64,000 bases of DNA, from positions 55,143 to 119,142 of the forward strand of contig CBDBOO010000083.1 of NCBI GenBank assembly GCA_965208385.1, in the 5' to 3' direction. The position numbers and the translations under genes were made by a program. The notes beneath the pieces are model-generated. The model searched no databases. It had not been told where the DNA came from and saw nothing but the letters and a program-made list of their open reading frames with translations. This DNA is from Endozoicomonas sp965208385. GTDB taxonomy: Bacteria > Pseudomonadota > Gammaproteobacteria > Pseudomonadales > Endozoicomonadaceae. Every line of letters begins with the position of its first letter. Within the stretch, counting starts at the first letter, position 1. This document shows, piece by piece, positions 25,797-34,756 of the stretch.

Positions 25797-25911
25797 AAAA
25801 ATAATTTATAAACAAGTTTACTTCGGCGTAAGCGCTCAAGATACGACGTATTTCAAAAACTGCACCCAGCTGTCAATCTTATTCCTGTGATCAGCACAGG
25901 AGGCTACACCC

Positions 25912-26244
25912 ATGAACCAAACACAGAAACCATTCATTCGACTCAATCACGAGCAATGGCAGCAAATAATAAATCAGCAGATTGAAAGCGGTCTGAATCA
26001 AAAAAAAATCTGTCAAACCCACAACATCAGTCTTGCGACCTTTTCAAACTGGAAACGTAAACTGAAAGAGGCATCGGAGTCTCACTCTCAAACTGTGCAA
26101 CCTCAGCCCGACTCTCATTCTGAACATCCCTCTGACAGGCAATGGATTGAACTTCCTGTTGACCTACCATCAACAGCCGAGCACACCCCTTGGCATTTGG
26201 AGCTTGAACTACCCGGTGGCGTCATTCTCAGAATGAGACAATAA
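25912..26244 (+). CDS. tnpA: IS66 accessory protein TnpA
   Basis: 110 aa with a helix-turn-helix (WQQIINQQIESGLNQKKIC, then THNISLATFSNWKRKL), typical of IS66 OrfA, which binds DNA. Strong ribosome site AGGAGG shortly before ATG 25912. The C-terminal IELP and LELELPGGVILRMR strands are also family features. Confidence 0.9.
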   Translation: MNQTQKPFIRLNHEQWQQIINQQIESGLNQKKICQTHNISLATFSNWKRKLKEASESHSQTVQPQPDSHSEHPSDRQWIELPVDLPSTAEHTPWHLELELPGGVILRMRQ

Positions 26245-26267
26245 CCGTATTTTTCCCTGAAGCTCAG

Positions 26268-26621
26268 GTGCGTGTCTGGTTGTATAACCAACCCACCGAT
26301 ATGCGCAAGTCATACGACGGGCTGTCGGCATTAGTAAAAACCAAACTTGAGGAAGATCCTCTCAGTGGACAGCTGTTTGTGTTCATCAACCGTAAATGCA
26401 CCCAATGCAAAATCCTTTACTTCGACCTCGGTGGCTACTGCATCTGGAGCAAACGGTTAGAACAGGGACAGTTCCACACCAATGCGGGTGAATCCATAAA
26501 ACACGCCCTGGAATGGACTGATCTAAAACTAATCCTTGAAGGCATTGATATCCGTACTGTCCAGCGCTATAAACGTTACAAACATCTACCTATTAGTCAC
26601 ATAAAAAAGGTAGTGGGTTAA
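26268..26621 (+). CDS. tnpB: IS66 accessory protein TnpB
   Basis: 117 aa (PF05717). VWLYNQPTDMRKSYDGLSAL, FVFINRKCTQCKILYFDLGG and the KRLEQGQF motif are diagnostic. GTG 26268 is the first standard start, but the frame is open upstream through VFFPEAQ, and overlap with the tnpA stop suggests coupled translation from a slightly earlier codon. Confidence 0.9.
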   Translation: MRVWLYNQPTDMRKSYDGLSALVKTKLEEDPLSGQLFVFINRKCTQCKILYFDLGGYCIWSKRLEQGQFHTNAGESIKHALEWTDLKLILEGIDIRTVQRYKRYKHLPISHIKKVVG

Positions 26622-26683
26622 ACCTGTAGGTTCCGAAAAGTCAGCTATAATACGACAGTAGACGTATTGCTAGCGAGTTAAAT

Positions 26684-26827
26684 ATGACTTGTTCTTCAAT
26701 AGTACGCTGTAGTACTTGTGACAGCCAAAACATCAAATACATCGGTGTTAGCGCCCATAATGTACCGCGCTACCTGTGTTGTAATATTGACTGCCATGTT
26801 AAAACCGACATTCACCACCTAACCTGA
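26684..26827 (+). pseudogene. IS1-family insA 5' fragment
   Basis: The frame gives MTCSSIVRCSTCDSQNIKYI and then PRYLCCNIDCHVKT. This is the N-terminal zinc ribbon (C-x2-C...C-x4-C) of InsA from IS1-type elements. It is cut off where the IS1634-type element begins (about 26801); the final residues and stop come from that element. insB is not present nearby. Confidence 0.7.
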
Positions 26828-28762
26828 CATTTTCCTGATTTCTGCTATTTATCAAAAAAGCAAATATCAGGAAACAGCCTTATGCCTCCTATTCAATATC
26901 GCACTCAGATTCAGAACATGGATCACCTCGGCCTGGTGGCAGGTATGTGCAAAGAGCTGGGCATAGCCGATCACATTGACAGACGTGCACCCAAGGTAGC
27001 GGATGAATGGAATGTCTCCCACGGTGAAGCCATTGTCGGCATGATCCTCAATGGCCTCGGCTTTACGGGGCAATCTCTCCATATGTTCCCCCAGTTCTTT
27101 GCCAATAAACCTCTCAACAAACTGATCAGGGAAGGGATTAAACCAGAGCATTTAAACGACAAGATTCTGGGAAGAGCACTGGATGAACTCTTTGATCTGG
27201 ATGTCAGTAAAGTCTATTTTGAGCTGGCTATCAAGGTTGCAACTCATCTCAAATTGCCTTGCGACGCGCTGAACCTTGATGGCACCGGCTTCCACGTCGA
27301 TGGTCGTTATAATAGCGATAGCGATCTGAGCGATGAAGACCTCAACTGCATCAGGCTTTGCAAAGGTTACAGCCGGGATCACCGCCCGGATTTGAACCAG
27401 GCCATATTGCTTCTGTTGACTGAAAACCGGGCAGGCATCCCGTTGTTTATGAAAGCAACCAGTGGCAATGTGACTGATAAGACCAGTTTCAAACAGGTGG
27501 TTTCCAAGCACTTGAAGAGTTTCAAAGCCGCACTGGAAGCCCGCTATTTTATTGGCGATGCAGCATTGTATGTGGCAGGGACAATCCAGGAACTTGACCA
27601 GCAGGATCAGCTGTTTATTTCCAGAGTTCCTCTCAATATTGGTGCCGCCAAAGAGCTGGTAAGGAGTGCGCCTTCACGAACCATGAAAGCAGTGGAGGGG
27701 TTTGACCATTACGAAGCTACAGAAGTGTCGTCTAATTATGCGAACGTAGAGCAACGCTGGGTTTTGTTTCGCAACCAGCAACGCCAGGAAACCGAACAGA
27801 AGACGCTGACAAGGCGTATGCAGAAAAAGTCTCTGAAAGAGTGCGAGAGACTGGAAAAGTTGAGCAAAAAAGCGTTCCAGTGCGAAGGGGAGGCCATGGA
27901 AGCCTTTAGGCAATGGCAGAAGCAGTCTGAACTTTGTCAGGCTGAGGCTCAGGTTATCGCCAAGCCCTGCTACAAGAGCAAAGGACGACCTGTTAATGGA
28001 GCGGAACCCGACCACCTGGAATATTACGTAACAAGTTGTTGCTCGATCGCTGTGCAAACCCGGCAGGATGCCGAAGCATCACTGGGTTGTTTTGTGCTGG
28101 CTACCAACGACATTAATACTACTCGACTGGACAGCGCTGAACTACTGAGGACGTACAAATCACAGCAACAGGTTGAACGAGGCTTTCGCTTTCTAAAAAG
28201 TCCGGACTTTCTGGTGTCTTCCCTCTATCTGAAGAAACCGGAACGCATTGAGGCATTGTTAATGGTGATGACACTTTGCCTGATGGTCTATGCTGCTATC
28301 CAACATCGAATCCGTTATGAGTTGAAGAAGCAGAGCCGAACGTTCCCGGACATGAAGAAAAAGCCAGCCCAGAACCCAACGGGCAGATGGATTTTCTGCT
28401 GCTTTGATGGCATTTATGTGCAGACGATCAACGGAACGAAGAAGCACGTGATTGGCATCTCGGAGAATCAGGCGACAATTATCTTTATATTAGGGTCAAC
28501 GTACCAATCAATTTATTCCTGACTCAAGAGGGAGTGTGAGAGCAGCAAGATCAATGCACGGAGGCTTGTCCCTGTCATCTCCGGCTGCTGAAGGTGAGGT
28601 TTTTTCTTGTTTGTGTTTTTCATGAATGGATATCCATGAAAGGTTGATTGGGTACTCGTTATCAGGAGAAGTACGTTTATGCTTACAATAAGGTGGTCAA
28701 ATTTCAAAACCCTTGCGCTGCAGGGGTAGGGGAAATATCAAAGTAGGTGGTGAATGACGGTT
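26801..28762 (+). mobile_element. IS1634-type element, left copy
   Basis: Terminal inverted repeats read AACCGACATTCACCACCTA (from about 26803) and, inverted at the other end, AACCGTCATTCACCACCTA (ending 28762). It contains one transposase and about 240 bp of untranslated sequence after it. It was inserted into the insA fragment. I see no target duplication across this copy, which fits later recombination at its outer end. Confidence 0.8.
26882..28522 (+). CDS. IS1634-family transposase (DUF4277), full length
   Basis: 546 aa. An N-terminal DUF4277 domain (about 10-110: HLGLVAGMCKELGIADHID), then an IS4-like DDE domain with LNLDGTGFHVDG (first Asp, about 140), RYFIGDAALYVAGTIQEL (second Asp, about 225), and a C-terminal YKSQQQVERGFRFLKSPDFL (Y-(2)-R-(3)-E-(6)-K-like region with the catalytic Glu). 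The end WIFCCFDGIYVQTI, then ILGSTYQSIYS, is the normal family C-terminus, so this is the intact copy; the right copy is frameshifted near the end. Confidence 0.92.
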   Translation: MPPIQYRTQIQNMDHLGLVAGMCKELGIADHIDRRAPKVADEWNVSHGEAIVGMILNGLGFTGQSLHMFPQFFANKPLNKLIREGIKPEHLNDKILGRALDELFDLDVSKVYFELAIKVATHLKLPCDALNLDGTGFHVDGRYNSDSDLSDEDLNCIRLCKGYSRDHRPDLNQAILLLLTENRAGIPLFMKATSGNVTDKTSFKQVVSKHLKSFKAALEARYFIGDAALYVAGTIQELDQQDQLFISRVPLNIGAAKELVRSAPSRTMKAVEGFDHYEATEVSSNYANVEQRWVLFRNQQRQETEQKTLTRRMQKKSLKECERLEKLSKKAFQCEGEAMEAFRQWQKQSELCQAEAQVIAKPCYKSKGRPVNGAEPDHLEYYVTSCCSIAVQTRQDAEASLGCFVLATNDINTTRLDSAELLRTYKSQQQVERGFRFLKSPDFLVSSLYLKKPERIEALLMVMTLCLMVYAAIQHRIRYELKKQSRTFPDMKKKPAQNPTGRWIFCCFDGIYVQTINGTKKHVIGISENQATIIFILGSTYQSIYS

Positions 28763-28801
28763 TTATTGTACATTCTGCCTATTTCAAAGTGTTATTTGAT
28801 G

Positions 28802-28826
28802 GTTAGTGCCAAATGAGATGGCCCTG
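28802..28826 (+). repeat. Solitary end related to the MITE in sngA
   Basis: GTTAGTGCCAAATGAGATGG followed by CCCTG matches the terminal 25 bases of the 164-bp element in sngA with one mismatch. No partner end is visible; to the left the sequence is cut by the IS1634 element. It is probably the residue of a related element. Confidence 0.6.
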
Positions 28827-28852
28827 GTAAACAGATGCAGGGATCTGGACAA

Positions 28853-28890
28853 CTTGCCATAAGCTTCTATAGAATCAGAGTTACGGCAAG
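28853..28890 (-). terminator. Hairpin downstream of purA
   Basis: CTTGCCATAA (28853-28862) pairs with TTACGGCAAG (28881-28890) with one G-T pair, 59 bp past the purA stop. No T-run, so terminator function is tentative. Confidence 0.35.
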
Positions 28891-28948
28891 CTGACATACT
28901 CCGGTATATGAATATCCACAAAATGATTTTCATACGCCAGAATCAGGG

Positions 28949-30241
28949 TCAGGCGAAAGGCTGACGAAGTATCATGGTTTCAACACGATCCGGCCCCGTA
29001 GAAATAACATCAATAGGCGCTCCCGTCACTTCTTCAAGACGCTTGATGTAGGCCAGGGCATTAACAGGTAACTCATCGGTGCTTTTGGCACCAAACGTCA
29101 CCTCGTTCCAGCCTGGAACTTCTTCGTACACCGGTGTCAGAGCTTCATATTCTTCAGCATCTACCGGAGTAGTAATGGATTCGCCCTCTGCATTTTTATA
29201 GTCAACGCAGATTTTGATGGTTTCCAGCCCATCCAGAACATCCAGTTTGGTCAGGCAGAGTCCTGTCACGGAATTGATCTGGATAGCCTGCTTTAAAGCT
29301 ACTGCATCAAACCAGCCACACCGACGCGGTCGACCGGTTGTAGCACCAAATTCGTTACCCTTTTCTGCCATGTGACGGCCACTTTCATCATCCAGCTCTG
29401 TAGGGAATGGGCCAGAACCAACACGCGTAGTGTAAGCCTTGGTAATACCCAGAACATAATCCAGGTAGAGAGGACCGAAGCCTGAACCTGTAGAAACACC
29501 ACCAGCTGTTGTGTTAGAGGACGTCACGAATGGGTAGGTGCCATGATCGATATCCAATAAGGATCCCTGGGCACCTTCAAACAATATATGGTCATTGTTA
29601 GCATGATGTTCATGCAACCGGTCTGTCACACGATCAACCATGGGAAGAATCTCTCTGGCCATGATCAGCGTTTCATCCAGTACCGTCTGGTAGTCGACAG
29701 GGTCAGTCTGATAATAATGTTCCAGTGCAAAATTATGGTATTCCATAACTTCTTTCAGCTTCTGGGCAAACCGCTCAGGGTGTAACAGATCGGCTATACG
29801 CAGCCCCCTGCGAGCCACTTTATCTTCATACGCAGGACCGATACCGCGACCGGTAGTACCAATTTTAGCTTCACCACGGGCCAGCTCACGCGCCTGATCA
29901 AGTGCAATATGATACGGCAGGATCAAAGGACAGGAAGGACTCAGCTTAAGACGCTCGCGAACCGGTACACCTTTTTCTTCCAGTTGCTTCATTTCCTTAA
30001 GCAGCGCTTCAGGTGAAAGTACAACGCCATTTCCGATGTAACACACAACACCTTCACGCAGGATGCCAGAAGGAATCAGGTGCAGAACAGTTTTTTCACC
30101 ATCAATAACAAGGGTGTGTCCGGCATTATGGCCGCCCTGAAAGCGAACAACTGCTTCAGCCTGCTCGGTCAGCAGATCGACAATTTTGCCTTTACCTTCA
30201 TCACCCCACTGGGTGCCCAGTACGACAACAGTCTTACCCAT
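28949..30241 (-). CDS. purA: Adenylosuccinate synthetase
   Basis: 430 aa, the normal length. GTP-dependent joining of aspartate to IMP, the first step from IMP to AMP. GTQWGDEGKGKIVD at residues 8-21 has the catalytic Asp; GGHNAGHT holds the catalytic His; the IMP/GTP loops IGTTGRGIGPAYEDK (about 126) and TTGRPRRCGWFDAVAL (about 300) are intact. It sits at the end of the conserved hfq-hflX-hflK-hflC-purA series and just inside the left IS arm. Essential in most settings without purine supply. Confidence 0.98.
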   Translation of the reverse strand: MGKTVVVLGTQWGDEGKGKIVDLLTEQAEAVVRFQGGHNAGHTLVIDGEKTVLHLIPSGILREGVVCYIGNGVVLSPEALLKEMKQLEEKGVPVRERLKLSPSCPLILPYHIALDQARELARGEAKIGTTGRGIGPAYEDKVARRGLRIADLLHPERFAQKLKEVMEYHNFALEHYYQTDPVDYQTVLDETLIMAREILPMVDRVTDRLHEHHANNDHILFEGAQGSLLDIDHGTYPFVTSSNTTAGGVSTGSGFGPLYLDYVLGITKAYTTRVGSGPFPTELDDESGRHMAEKGNEFGATTGRPRRCGWFDAVALKQAIQINSVTGLCLTKLDVLDGLETIKICVDYKNAEGESITTPVDAEEYEALTPVYEEVPGWNEVTFGAKSTDELPVNALAYIKRLEEVTGAPIDVISTGPDRVETMILRQPFA

Positions 30242-30576
30242 GGTAATCGGTCTCTTTAGTACATTGCAGGACAGTTGATGAACGCTTCATCATCAACCTG
30301 TCGACTTCCTTCACTTCCAGATACATTTAAAAATGAAAGCGGTTATACGACGAAGGCTCTATGCATTTCGCCGTCACGGCAGACCAGCTGACAAAGTCAT
30401 CCTGTCTGCTGTATCTGTATTCGCCATGACACTGACCATCACATTTATTGTCTAAAGTGACAGGACATCTTTCTTGCTCATGGCTATTATTCAGACAATA
30501 ACACTGTCCGAATTCTCCCATTGAATACCCGCACTACCATCAGGCAGCACCTGCATCAAAAGGAATGAATATTGTT
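30242..30576. other. purA upstream region, no hisZ
   Basis: 335 bp with no convincing gene. In related gammaproteobacteria hisZ usually lies here between the DUF2065 gene and purA; it is absent. A 64-codon minus frame rich in Cys and His shows no family. The region should hold the purA promoter. Confidence 0.55.
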
Positions 30577-30771
30577 TTAATCGTTAATCAGATAAAGCAG
30601 AACTACACCTGCAAGCATACTGGTCAGCCCGGCTATTCTTAATTGCCGGTTGTCTATTTCAGACAAGCGGTTTACCAAGTTTCGCCAGCGCTGTGGATAC
30701 AAAAATGGCAGTACTCCTTCAAGCACCAACATCAAACTGAAAGCGACCAGTAACTGCTGCCCGAAATCCAT
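30577..30771 (-). CDS. DUF2065 small membrane protein (YjeT-like)
   Basis: 64 aa from ATG 30771, which has GGAG 6 bases upstream; a TTG four codons earlier is less likely. Two hydrophobic helices (LLVAFSLMLVLEGVLPFLYP and AGLTSMLAGVVLLYLI) with a basic loop between, as in the YjeT/DUF2065 family, which in many gammaproteobacteria lies between hflC and purA. Function unknown; an association with HflKC is only positional. Confidence 0.88.
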   Translation of the reverse strand: MDFGQQLLVAFSLMLVLEGVLPFLYPQRWRNLVNRLSEIDNRQLRIAGLTSMLAGVVLLYLIND

Positions 30772-30815
30772 GCATGTCTCCAAAGAAGCCGGTTTCAGCC
30801 CAGCCTACACACGAA

Positions 30816-30839
30816 AAAACCGGGCCTTGACCCGGTTTT
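30816..30839. terminator. Bidirectional-type terminator after hflC
   Basis: AAAACCGGG (30816-30824) pairs perfectly with CCCGGTTTT (30831-30839) around a 6-nt loop. It lies 40 bp past the hflC stop on the minus strand. Confidence 0.85.
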
Positions 30840-30878
30840 CCCTATATTACCACTCTATGATCCAGAGATCATCAAATG

Positions 30879-31751
30879 TTATTTTCCGTTCTGATTACCC
30901 AGGTAACGGAAGAAATCACCTTTAGGCTCAAGCAACATTATGTCGCCAGAATCCTTGAAGGAATTCCTGTAAGCAGACAGACTTCGGTAAAACGCATAAA
31001 ATTCTGCATCCTGAGTGTATGATGCAGCATACGTTTCCGCAGCCTTGGCATCACCATCACCTCGTGTCATTTCTGCCTGACGATAAGCTTCAGCAAGAAT
31101 AACCCGCTTCTCACGATCAGCATTAGCCATTATTCCTTCAGCCATTTCCTGACCTTTGGAACGGTATTCCTGAGCTTCTTTCTCACGTTCGGAAGACATC
31201 CGCTCATAAACCGAATCACTAACCTGAGGTGGCAGATCGATTTTCTTGACCCGTACATCCAGTACACTGACCCCCAACTCTACCTGCGCAACCTGATCCA
31301 GGGATGAAGTAATATCACTCATTAATTCATCACGCTGACCGGAAACTACTTCATTCAGTGTCAAACCACCAAATTTATTTCGCATCCGTGATTCAGCTCG
31401 CTGAGCAAGCAGGGTATTAGCCCGGAATACATCACCGGCGGTTGCCCGATAAAAGGCATACACGTCATGAATCTTCCATTTTATGTAGGAATCAACAATA
31501 ACCGCTTTCTGTTCCAGAGTCAGGAAACGCTCTGAAGGCACATCCAGAGTTTGCAGTCGTCCATCAAACACTCTCACTTTATCCACGAGAGGTATTTTGA
31601 CATGAAGCCCTGGTTCTATGGACTCCTTCACCACCTGACCGAAGCGTAACTGAACCGCTCGTTCACGCTCGGTAACTACAAAGAGGCTGCCCCAGGCAAT
31701 GATCACAACAACCAGCCCGATTATTAATCCACTGAAGGCTCTCTGGCTCAT
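30879..31751 (-). CDS. hflC: HflC, SPFH-domain subunit of the HflKC complex
   Basis: 290 aa. One N-terminal membrane helix (about 7-27), then an SPFH/band-7 domain (VTERERAVQLRFGQV onward) and a long charged coiled coil. HflK and HflC form a membrane cage around FtsH and modulate its proteolysis. Overlaps hflK by 4 bp (ATGA), so the two are made together. Followed by a strong terminator. Confidence 0.97.
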   Translation of the reverse strand: MSQRAFSGLIIGLVVVIIAWGSLFVVTERERAVQLRFGQVVKESIEPGLHVKIPLVDKVRVFDGRLQTLDVPSERFLTLEQKAVIVDSYIKWKIHDVYAFYRATAGDVFRANTLLAQRAESRMRNKFGGLTLNEVVSGQRDELMSDITSSLDQVAQVELGVSVLDVRVKKIDLPPQVSDSVYERMSSEREKEAQEYRSKGQEMAEGIMANADREKRVILAEAYRQAEMTRGDGDAKAAETYAASYTQDAEFYAFYRSLSAYRNSFKDSGDIMLLEPKGDFFRYLGNQNGK

Positions 31752-32932
31752 CGATTAACCCTCCCCCCGGTGGCCCGTGCTGAATTCACGCGCTTGTTCA
31801 ACTCTTCAGTTACACGGCTGGTAATGTCATTCAGTTCCTGACCGGATAACTGCCTGGAAGGCATGTTTCCACTAACAGTGTTCGACTGGGTCAGTTTATC
31901 AAGCGGCAGATACATCATGTTATTGCCCCCCTCAACATCCACCAGAACTTTACTGGTATTGGCCAGCACTTCTTCAATCGTTTCCAGATAGAGACGTTCA
32001 CGGGTAACTCCCGGAGCAAGCTGGTACTGAGTTAACAGTTTAGAGAAACGATCAGCTTCACCATCCGCTTTCGCAATAATCTCATCGCGATAACCATTGG
32101 CTTCTTCAATAGAACGCTGGGCCTGACCACGTGCTTCAGGAACAACTTTATTGGCGTAAGCCTGCGCATTGTTTTTTGCACGCTCCTCATCCTCACGTGC
32201 ACGAATAACATCATCAAATGATGCCTGCACTTCACGGGGAGGCTGAGCACTCTCAACGTTAACCTTGGCTACATTCAGACCGGTACCATAGTTATTCAGG
32301 TAAGCCTGGAGACGATCACGAACATCGGTCCCCATGGTTTCCCGCCCTTCGGTTAACACCTGGTACATTTCTGAACTACCGACAACATGGCGAAGCGCAC
32401 TCTGGGTCGCTTCTTCAAGACTCACAAGAGGCTTGGCAACGTTCAGCACGTAAGACTTGATGTCTGCAATGTTGTATTGAACAGACATTGCCACTTCGAC
32501 GATATTCTCGTCTTCTGTCAGCATGTGCTGGCGCAGGTTATACGTTCGGAGTTCAGTAACACGTTCCTGAAATTTTGTATCCATTGGAGGGAAGTACATG
32601 TGCAGCCCCGGCCCAACAGTCTCAAAATATTCACCAAAACGAAGAATAACAGCTCGCTCTTTCTCATCGACGGTATAGACTGCATTCCAGACATACGCGA
32701 CAACAGCAAGAATCAGCACTCCGATAAACATACCCGAAGATGACCCAGAGGCGTTATTGTTACCACCAGAGTTACCACCAGAGCTACCACTTTTGCTACC
32801 ACCAAACAGTGAATTCAGTTTTTCCTGAAGTTTACGAAAGGCATCATCAAGATCCGGAGGACCTTGTTTATCACCTTTTTTACCACCACCCCAGGGATCC
32901 TGATTATTTCCACCCGGCTCGTTCCAGGCCAT
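31748..32932 (-). CDS. hflK: HflK, SPFH-domain subunit of the HflKC complex
   Basis: 394 aa. Gly/Asn/Ser-rich cytoplasmic N-terminus with WNEPGGNNQDPWGGG, one membrane helix (about 67-86), the SPFH domain beginning VDEKERAVILRFGEY, and a coiled coil. Ends in a polar tail. The Gly/Ser run GGSKSGSSGGNSGGNNNASG lies just before the membrane helix. First gene of an hflK-hflC pair with its own promoter region upstream. Confidence 0.97.
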   Translation of the reverse strand: MAWNEPGGNNQDPWGGGKKGDKQGPPDLDDAFRKLQEKLNSLFGGSKSGSSGGNSGGNNNASGSSSGMFIGVLILAVVAYVWNAVYTVDEKERAVILRFGEYFETVGPGLHMYFPPMDTKFQERVTELRTYNLRQHMLTEDENIVEVAMSVQYNIADIKSYVLNVAKPLVSLEEATQSALRHVVGSSEMYQVLTEGRETMGTDVRDRLQAYLNNYGTGLNVAKVNVESAQPPREVQASFDDVIRAREDEERAKNNAQAYANKVVPEARGQAQRSIEEANGYRDEIIAKADGEADRFSKLLTQYQLAPGVTRERLYLETIEEVLANTSKVLVDVEGGNNMMYLPLDKLTQSNTVSGNMPSRQLSGQELNDITSRVTEELNKRVNSARATGGRVNR

Positions 32933-33397
32933 ATATATCTCCGTAGAGTCTGTATCAATTAGATTGCGGTTATCGGCTGAAATGTTAACTCTCGTACCGA
33001 AACCCCATCATCATTTTAAAGCCCTAGTGTTTTCATCACTATGCTTTTGGACACATGACGAAACTGTTAACCAAAAGGTCAGGCATCTATTTCCACTCAA
33101 TCACACAGGCTGTAAAATTGCAACAAAGAGCCAGCCTGTCAGTTATTGAATTAATCAGATGACATCATCTTTTTGAAAAAAGCCACGTCAAACATTGTTC
33201 TCGCACCAAACATTGTTCTTGAGCCAGATTGTAGAGTTTGGATAGCAAATAGCGCAAGCCGATTTGGTAAAGACCACTATAAGAATCTTTACAATACCAT
33301 CCGATATTCAAAAATCATTGATAATTCACACGATTTCACCCCAGTAATACCGAGACAATCAGACTGAACTGCGCCAAAAAACCAGATCTCTATCTGC
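32933..33397. other. Gap between hflX and hflK
   Basis: 465 bp without a recognised gene. A short near-repeat (CAAACATTGTTCT twice, about 33189-33221) is present. It probably holds the hflK promoter and breaks the usual close hflX-hflK linkage. Confidence 0.55.
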
Positions 33398-34687
33398 TTA
33401 AATGGCATTAAAACAATGATCCGTCAGGCTTTCTCGCTTGGACAATCGTTCAAAATCATTGCGTGGCAGGCGAATATTCAGAACAATATCACCCGTCTCA
33501 GCATATTCTTCTGACTGAATCGCGCCCATTTCATACAATCTGGCTCTAACCTTTCCTTGTTCCGGATTCAAAATCAAACGTCCCTGCAACATATCATGAC
33601 CCAGCAGCTCAACCAGAGCCTGCTCCAGAAGATCAGCTCCCTCACCTGTGACGGCTGATACCCAGACACGAGCGGGGCGACCATCTTCATGACGTTGTAT
33701 TTTAGGCTCTACACCTTCCAGAAGATCAATTTTATTATAAACTTCCAGAATCGGAATTTCGTCTGCTGCGATTTCTTTCAGTACAGAATGCACTTGCTCA
33801 ATATTCTCAAGTCGCTCTGGATCATGACTATCAATAACATGCAACAGCAAATCAGCCTGCCGAGTTTCTTCCAGAGTAGCTCGGAACGCTTCCACCAGCT
33901 TATGCGGTAAATGTCGGATAAAACCCACCGTATCCGCTAATACCACTGCCCCGATATCATTCAGTTCCAGACGCCTTAACGTAGGATCCAGTGTGGCAAA
34001 TAACTGATCGGCTACATAAACGACTGATCGTGTCATGCTGTTGAACAACGTTGATTTACCGGCATTGGTATAGCCGACCAGAGCAACCTGGGGAACTTCA
34101 GCCCTCTGTCTGGAACGGCGTCCCTGATCCCGCTGTCGACGCACTTTATCCAATCGGCGAATGATACTTTTTATTCGGACCCTCAACAACCGCCGATCGG
34201 TTTCCAGCTGAGTCTCTCCCGGACCTCGTAAACCAATCCCGCCTTTCTGTCTTTCAAGGTGTGTCCAGCCCCGAACCAGCCTTGTACTCATATGCTGCAA
34301 CTGAGCCAGCTCTACCTGCAACTTGCCTTCAAATGTTCTTGCTCGCTGAGCAAAGATATCAAGAATCAATCCGGTACGATCAATTACACGGCACTGCAAT
34401 TCTTTTTCAAGATTACGTTCCTGACTGGGAGAAAGTGCGTGATTAAACAACACAACATCGGCGTCATGCAAAATCACTAATTGACGAATTTCTTCCACTT
34501 TGCCGGGGCCGACAAAGTAACGGGGAGTAGGCTGTTTGCTATTAGCTGTAATGAATGCAGCTGAAGAAACACCTGCGGAGCTAACCAGCTCCATGAATTC
34601 CTGGGGGTCTTCACGCTCTTTTTCATCATTAAATTCCAGATGAACAAGTATCGCGCTTTCACCGCCTTCATGGCGTTCGAAAAACAA
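33398..34687 (-). CDS. hflX: Ribosome-associated GTPase HflX
   Basis: 429 aa. HflX N-terminal domain (to about 185, with TPRYFVGPGKVEEI), helical linker with GPGETQLETDRRLL, then the G domain: GYTNAGKSTLFN (G1), DPTLRRLEL (G2), DTVGFIRHLP (G3), NKIDLL (G4). It binds the large ribosomal subunit and splits stalled ribosomes, mainly under heat stress. Lies downstream of hfq, as in most gammaproteobacteria, with a hairpin in between. Confidence 0.97.
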   Translation of the reverse strand: MFFERHEGGESAILVHLEFNDEKEREDPQEFMELVSSAGVSSAAFITANSKQPTPRYFVGPGKVEEIRQLVILHDADVVLFNHALSPSQERNLEKELQCRVIDRTGLILDIFAQRARTFEGKLQVELAQLQHMSTRLVRGWTHLERQKGGIGLRGPGETQLETDRRLLRVRIKSIIRRLDKVRRQRDQGRRSRQRAEVPQVALVGYTNAGKSTLFNSMTRSVVYVADQLFATLDPTLRRLELNDIGAVVLADTVGFIRHLPHKLVEAFRATLEETRQADLLLHVIDSHDPERLENIEQVHSVLKEIAADEIPILEVYNKIDLLEGVEPKIQRHEDGRPARVWVSAVTGEGADLLEQALVELLGHDMLQGRLILNPEQGKVRARLYEMGAIQSEEYAETGDIVLNIRLPRNDFERLSKRESLTDHCFNAI

Positions 34688-34716
34688 ATAAGAGCTCCTG
34701 AGCCTGATAAAACACT

Positions 34717-34739
34717 AAAAGGCGCATTATGCGCCTTTT
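34717..34739 (-). terminator. Hairpin between hfq and hflX
   Basis: AAAAGGCGC (34717-34725) pairs with GCGCCTTTT (34731-34739), loop ATTAT. Read on the minus strand it ends in a short T-run and lies 18 bp past the hfq stop; probably a partial terminator that lowers hflX expression relative to hfq. Confidence 0.75.
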
Positions 34740-34756
34740 AAGTGCATTATGCAGCG

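Larger units (their letters stand above)
25828..26621 (+). mobile_element. IS66 element remnant (left end, tnpA, tnpB)
   Basis: GTAAGCGCTCAAG at 25828-25840 is a typical IS66 left terminal sequence. tnpA and tnpB follow in the usual order, but tnpC and the right end are missing: an IS1-type sequence begins right after tnpB. It could be mobilised only if a matching TnpC acted on it and a right end existed. Confidence 0.7.
24630..28762 (+). repeat. Left arm of a large inverted repeat
   Basis: Positions x here correspond to 88630 minus x in the right arm (88631 minus x beyond the 1-bp indel at about 28394). The arm covers the IS66 tnpC element, IS66 tnpA-tnpB, an insA fragment and the IS1634-type element. 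Identity ends sharply at 28762, the outer end of the IS1634 element. The far end of the right arm lies outside the window, so the arm may extend to 24067 or further. Confidence 0.92.

Noticed and set aside
24075..26621. One IS66 element with an inverted tnpC
   Set aside because: Separate terminal repeats and an 8-bp target duplication around tnpC show two independent elements.
28513..28707. 64-codon frame in the IS1634 tail (also at 59924-60118)
   Set aside because: Antisense, without ribosome site, and present only because the element is duplicated.
30327..30521. 64-codon Cys/His-rich gene upstream of purA
   Set aside because: No start support and no family; more likely the purA leader and promoter region.
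33173..33367. Small + strand gene between hflX and hflK
   Set aside because: No ribosome site, no domain, and partly made of a short near-repeat.
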